From assembly GCA_029641185.1 (NCBI GenBank), contig JAPWGK010000006.1, forward strand, positions 806,001-870,000: a DNA stretch of 64,000 bases, read 5' to 3'. Below the pieces are notes generated by a model that saw nothing but the letters and a program-made list of their open reading frames with translations, was not told the DNA's origin and did no database searches. Below, piece by piece: positions 58,550-64,000 of this stretch (the stretch's first letter is position 1; the number at the start of each line of letters is the position of its first letter). The position numbers were made by a program, and so were the translations under genes. Source of the DNA: Pseudofabraea citricarpa (taxonomy: Eukaryota; Ascomycota; Leotiomycetes; Helotiales; Dermateaceae).

Positions 58550-61500
58550 ATGACTTCTGTTTCCCAACAACAATTACCAACGCAGGCTCCAAACACCACC
58601 AGCGCGACTCAAGCCCCGTCGTACGCCTCGACCGCGAAGAAGGCAGTCTCGTCGCCACCCATTGCGACGAGCTCCTCCACTCCATCCCCAACCGTGGCTG
58701 TCGGAGCCGCTTCGTCGGTACAGCAACATGGAAAATCGTCCTCAATCTCACCCGCCAACGGGAGAGGGTCGGTTCCTCCAGCTGTACCGGCCATCGCACA
58801 TAGCAGCGCTGCTATGAACGGATCTGCTTCTGATCACAGCCGAAAGAGCTCTGTGACAATTAGCGCGAACGGTCCAAGTGGTTATATGGCAAATGGTGGT
58901 CCCGTAGGCGGATCAAAGGGTGGCATCCAGTTTGGCTCCATCACCGACTCTCCTGCAGCTTCGCACAGTACTCCTCAGGTGGCCCAGTCTTCGGCACCCA
59001 TGGCAATCCCGAGCAATCCACGAGTAACTTCCCCAGCACAGTCCCCGTCGCCAATTCCACAGCCCTCCGCAAGTGGCGGTCGACCTCCCGCAACTCTCGC
59101 AACTCAGGGCAACGGTGTCACATTCGGTAGTCTCGGTGGCGATGGCGATGTAAGTTTTAACAAGTCTGGTTCTGATCGTGGGCTAATTTCTCGTTAACAG
59201 CGTCACATGCGACAAAATGCCACACCTCAAGGTCCCGTCCCAACAGGTAACCAAACAGGTGGACACCTCCGTCGCGAATCGACTCAGTCCGCTCAGAGCG
59301 ATATGAGCAACCAAGGTCCAGGTGCTGGAGGACGTGGTGGATTCCAGCAAGGGGGACGAGGACGTGGTGGTTACAACAACCAGTCTTATCAGCAGAACAT
59401 GCAGTATCCTCCCACTGGAAACCAATACAGAGGTACGCCTAACCAAGGACGTGGAGGTATGCCTCCAGCGTTCCAGTCTCAAGGTCGCCCAATGCCATAT
59501 CCTAACTCACCTCATCAAGCTGCCCGCAGTCCAGCTTTGACCAACTCGATGCCCGGAACGCCCAACATGAATCAGGCAATGCCCATGCAGCCGCACCAGC
59601 AGCAGTACGGATACTACCCACAGATGGGTGGCCCTCAAGTAAATACCCCGATTTATATCAAGAACCCTGCAGTTTCGAACAAGCAAAACAAGCATAAGAA
59701 GAAGCATCAGCAGTATAGACAAGAGCAGTCCTCGGACCGCAGATCAGCGGAACAGCTTTCACAAGAGATCTACGGTCACATCTATACCGGCAATGCGCAG
59801 ATGCCGTTAGAACGAGCAAGTCAAGGTCAAGGGTCCAACAGCACGAGTAGTAAATCGATGGCTTCAGAGCGTTGGGGTAATGGTCGCCTCCCGTTGTTCT
59901 CCCAGAACGGTGGAGGTCCTACACCGTCACAGCGTTGGGAGCGTCGCTCGTCTATTGCACAGTCTACCTCTACTTCCCAAACTTCCCCCAATCCCCTCCC
60001 TTCAGTCCATTATCCCCCCGAGCCAATTGATATTTCACCAGCAAGTGGTAATTTTGAGCGATTTCTAACAAGAAACCAGAACTACCAGGGCTACCCACAG
60101 CAGGCCTACGACCACCGTGGCATGCCTCTCCAGCCGAACTACATGTATCCTCAGATGCAATTCATGAACCCCCCACCACAATCCCCTCAACCTGGCTACC
60201 AACAGCCTGCCTACATCCCCGGACAATATGCGCCGCAAGGACAGCCAATGTCACGAAACTCGTCCCAGATGTCAGAGCACCGTCCAAACTCTAGCATGGG
60301 CCAACCGCAAACTCCCTCCATGACTCCTACCGTTGCAAGCAGTCATACACCTCAACCAAAACCAGCCGCATCTCCTTCGGCTTTCTCCAGACCGGCAAGG
60401 AAGAGCGCCGCTATTGTCATCAAGCGACCAGACGGCGATATTCTCGACGTTGATGCTTTGAAGACACCAGCTTCTCCTGCCCCAGTCTCTCGAACAAGAA
60501 CCCCACCTGTCATCGCATCTACCCCTACTCCACCTCCCAAGTCGACCACACCTCTCCACAGCCGTACGGATAGTGCTGCTGCTGGCAAGAGCAAGGAAGA
60601 GATCCAGGCCGAGATTATACAAAAAGTGAAGAAGGCCGCCGCTGCCGACAAGGTCGCTGACAAGGCCAAGGAGGATGAAGCTGCTAAGGTTGCTGAGGAG
60701 GCTAGATTGAAGGAGGCTGCCGAGGCAGAAGCTGCCGCTGCTGCTAAGAAGGCGAAGGAAGATGAGGAGGCTAAGGCCAAGGAACTCGCAGACGCAGAAG
60801 CAGCCGCCTTGAAGGCGAAGGAAGACGAGGATGCCGAACTTGAACGCCAGATCAAGGAGATGGAGGAAGCCGAAGCCGCCGAGGAAAAGAGAATTGCTGA
60901 GCTCCTTGAAAAGCGCAAGGCTGAGAAGGCAGCCGCCGACAAGATCGATGCTGAGAAGAAAAAGATTGAGGCAGCTGAAAATGATCGCAAACTCAAGGAG
61001 CAAGAGCGTGAGATGGAGCGCCTCGAGGATGAGCGTGAGAAGAAGCGTTTGGAAGCAGAGGCCAAGGCTGCTGGTGTTGCTAAGGAGCCCGAGGCCAAGA
61101 AGGAGCCAGAGATCATCACCCCAAGCACTCTCGCATCCAAGCTCTCCTCGATGACCTTGAACACAGACAGCGGCGCATCCACTCCTGCATCTGATGATTC
61201 TATGGGCCCACCCTCAAAGCCATCGGCAACAGAGAAGCGTGGAAAACCTGCAGCGTTGAACCTCGCACCTCTGAACACGAAGCCTGTCGAACCACCGCAG
61301 CCCAGTGCCGCACTGCAGTCGCTTAAGTCTGCTCGCTTCTTGAGTGTCCTAAACTCGTCTCTCTACCCACCAAACATCAGCTCACCAAACCCTGCGCTCA
61401 ACTCTGCTGTCGCCGCCAAGGGCAAGAGTTTCAAATACGACAAAGAGTTCTTACTTCAATTCCAAAAGGTATTCACTGAGAAGCCCTCAATGGAGTTCGA

Positions 61501-63481
61501 GTCGCAGATCAAGGCGCTCATTGGTGATGGAGAGACTGGATCTGCACGATCTGGTTCAACAAGAACACCTGGTGGAATGGGTCCACGACAAGGATCAAAC
61601 CGCAATCCCCCAGGAGCATTTGCCATGGGTTCTTTCGGTGCTGTTGGTGGTGGTAAGACACTTCCTCCAGGAACCACATCTGCTGAACGCTTCGCCATGG
61701 CCAGCGGTTCAATGCCAAGACCCGCAATTAACCCTATGGCATCTTTCAACCGTCCAGGTGGTGCCTTCCCTGGTGGCAACTCCATGACGCGCACACCATC
61801 AAGCTCAAACATGAACAGCATGCCCCATTCACCGCGTCAACAAAGCAACAGACGAACCGGCGGAAGCAAACGCGAAGGTGGTTATCAAGGAAACGCTAAG
61901 GCTGAAGCACAAGCCGCAAAGACCATGCCCCTCACCGCTGGTATGGACCTCAAGCCAATCCAGGTCACCGCTACTGGATGGAAGCCTCGCAGCATTGGTA
62001 CTAGTCAGTCAGCAACTGGTGCAGCTGGACCTGCCCCAGGTGGAGCTGGTGCCACCGGTCACATGGAGCCAGATATGGTTCAGCGAAAGGTCAAGGCTGC
62101 ATTGAACAAGATGACGCCTGAGAAGTTCGACAAGATTGCGGATCAGATCCTTGCAATCGCTGCTCAGTCTAAGGACGAGGCGGATGGTCGCACCCTTCGA
62201 CAAGTCATTCAACTCACTTTCGAGAAGGCAACTGATGAAGCTCATTGGGCTTCCATGTATGCCAAGTTCTGCAAGCGGATGTTGGAGACCATGAGTCCTG
62301 ATATCAAGGATGAGAGCATTCTGGATAAGAATGGCAACATTGTCTCTGGTGGTAACTTGTTCAGAAAGTATCTCCTCAATCGTTGTCAAGAGGAGTTTGA
62401 GCGCGGATGGAAGATGGACATCGGCGAGAAGCCAGAGGGTGAGCGTGGTGATGAGAAGACTGCTGAAGCTGCTATGCTATCAGATGAGTACTACATTGCA
62501 GAAGCTGCCAAGAGACGCGGTCTTGGTCTCGTCCAGTTCATTGGTGAACTTTACAAGTTGAGCATGCTTACGGAGCGTATCATGCACGAGTGTGTCAAGA
62601 AGCTTGTTGATTATACTGGTATCCCTGACGAAGCTGAAATCGAGTCTTTGACCAAGCTCCTCAGAACTATCGGTAGCAACTTGGATAGCACTGAGAAGGG
62701 CAAACCTATGATGGATGTCTACTTCCAGCGTATTCAGGCCATGATTGATACTCCAGAACTGCCAAGTCGTCTCAAGTTTATGTTGATGGACATCGTTGAT
62801 CTTCGTAAGAAGAGATGGCAATCTAAGGATGCTAACAAGGGTCCTAAGACACTTGAGGAGATTAGAACCGAAGTAAGTATTCCTGAACCCGATATCTTCT
62901 CCTTTACTAACTTATTTTAGGCTGAGGCTGCACTCGCACAGAAGGCTGCTGATAATGCTCGTGGTCCCCGTGGTGGTGGAGGAGGACGTATGCAGATGGG
63001 TCGTGGAGATTCGAGAAACTTCTCTAACCAGTATGGCAACCAACCTCCACAGGATTACCAGAAGAACACCGTTGGTATGGATGATCTCCGTCGTCTAGCC
63101 AAGGGAGGCGCCAACAGACAATCGAGCGCCAACATGTCGTTCGGACCAACCTCGATGTTCTCATCGCGTAGCAACAGTGGTCGCAAGATGGGAGGTCCCG
63201 GTGGCGCTCTAAGCCGTGGAGGTGAAGATTCTGGAGCTTCGTCGAGAACTGGCACCCCTCCTCACCAAAAGGAGAAGGAGCCAGCTACTTCTGCCAATGC
63301 ATTCAGGTAAGCATATCTGAACCCCGTGTCTAATACTCCCTTCTAATTCTTTTACAGTCTTCTCGCAGGATTAAACAATGAGACGGAGACCCCAGCCTCT
63401 CCGCCATCCACCAACTCATCCCCGGTCTTGGTCAAGTCCACTCCTGCTTCCGCAGAAAAGTCCGACAAGAATGAGTCATGA
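58550..63481 (+). CDS. eIF4G: Translation initiation factor eIF4G
   Basis: Encodes 1593 residues; exons are 58550-59149, 59201-62872, 62921-63306 and 63358-63481, with introns of 51, 48 and 51 nt. eIF4G is the scaffold that joins the cap-binding protein eIF4E, the helicase eIF4A and eIF3. The N-terminal ~660 residues are disordered (Ser/Pro/Gln/Gly-rich, with RGG-like GGRGGF). Residues ~663-836 are a long Lys/Glu/Ala-rich coiled-coil region. The eIF4E-binding motif YDKEFLL is at 946-952. The MIF4G domain runs ~1155-1390 (VQRKVKAALNKMTPEKF, MYAKFCKRM, FIGELYKLSMLTERIMHEC), giving the eIF4A-binding surface. The C-terminus is Gly/Arg-rich. The start ATG has a good A at -3 (CCCTATGA). Confidence 0.95.
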
Positions 63482-64000
63482 GCATCCGGTTTACACAAAT
63501 GTGTATATCAGGAAGCGTTATAATCTCTGTGCATAGACCGGCGGGTTCATCATGCATTTGCGGCGGGGCCATTCTCACGTGTCTTAAAAGTTCTCTCTCT
63601 TTTTCCATGATACCTCCAAAATTCGATCGATAGACTTCATTCGTCACAGATTTCCTTTTTATTGTTTTCATGCGCATATTCGGATGCTGGTGCGCGGGAA
63701 GACAGGTTGCTTTTACTCATTGCAGATTTATTAGGCTCGATGGATGGGACCTGCATGACGGAAAGGTCTCAATGACTTTAAAAGCTCTTGTGTCAATAAT
63801 TTCTTTTCTGTTTCTTCGGCTTGCGCGTTGCGTTAACTTAGGTTCGGTTCGCAGCTTTCGAAGGCCACTTGATCTCAGATCTCTTTTTACGTTGCGTTTT
63901 GTGTGTTATTGTTGTTCGTGGATGGTTCTGGACTTCTTCCGATCGAAGATGAGAGAGGTCTTTGGGTCAATGTGCGATGGTTCCTCGTTTTTGAATGTCT
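63482..64000. other. eIF4G 3' flank
   Basis: 519 bp after the eIF4G stop. No gene is recognised. The window ends here, and any gene starting at the edge is cut off. Confidence 0.5.

Noticed and set aside
60352..61278. Long antisense frame (308 codons) opposite eIF4G
   Set aside because: It mirrors the Lys/Glu/Ala-rich coding strand of eIF4G, has no start context or domain, and overlaps a well-supported exon.

Overview
This window is nuclear DNA from a filamentous ascomycete (Pezizomycotina). A helotialean leotiomycete is a reasonable guess, but the sequence alone does not prove it. The evidence is short GT-AG introns, mostly 46-60 nt with a CTRAY-like branch site, fungal-type families (a CBM1 + GH10 xylanase, an F-box-like 2EXR protein, a Tof1-type TIMELESS protein, a Cwf11-type aquarius) and no operon structure. 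I rebuilt 17 protein-coding genes exon by exon; for the multi-exon genes the exon lengths sum to whole numbers of codons.

Layout. 1-2427: 3' part of the importin-alpha exporter CSE1. 3446-5420: secreted xylanase with a 5-nt micro-exon. 6993-11404: a GNAT acetyltransferase, a small hypothetical protein, the N-terminal protein methyltransferase NTM1/Tae1 and an F-box-like protein. 11742-16902: the replication-fork protection factor TOF1, divergent from a mitochondrial 3-hydroxyacyl-CoA dehydrogenase that ends with a GC-AG intron. 16903-34616: a homeodomain transcription factor (27750-29972) alone in about 17.7 kb of otherwise gene-free, low-complexity DNA, with one transposase relic near 24.1 kb. 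34617-42365: aquarius/Cwf11, divergent from a gene that joins a THO-complex subunit 1 to a guanylate-kinase domain. 42477-47206: an old-yellow-enzyme reductase, a secreted CDA-fold deaminase and a PuuE-like deacetylase/allantoinase-family protein. 47207-51766: gene-poor, partly AT-rich DNA. 51767-53581: a RING + LON-domain protein. 53582-58549: a 5-kb repeat-rich interval, then the full eIF4G gene (58550-63481).

How the genes relate. Most are housekeeping genes for nuclear transport, the replication fork, splicing, mRNA export and translation initiation. Two divergent pairs look functionally meaningful. Aquarius (spliceosome) shares a 0.42-kb promoter region with the THO1 fusion (transcription-coupled mRNA packaging). 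TOF1 has two MluI boxes just upstream of its start, as expected for G1/S control. The most unusual protein is the THO1-guanylate kinase fusion. The most unusual gene structure is the 5-nt micro-exon inside the cellulose-binding module of the xylanase.
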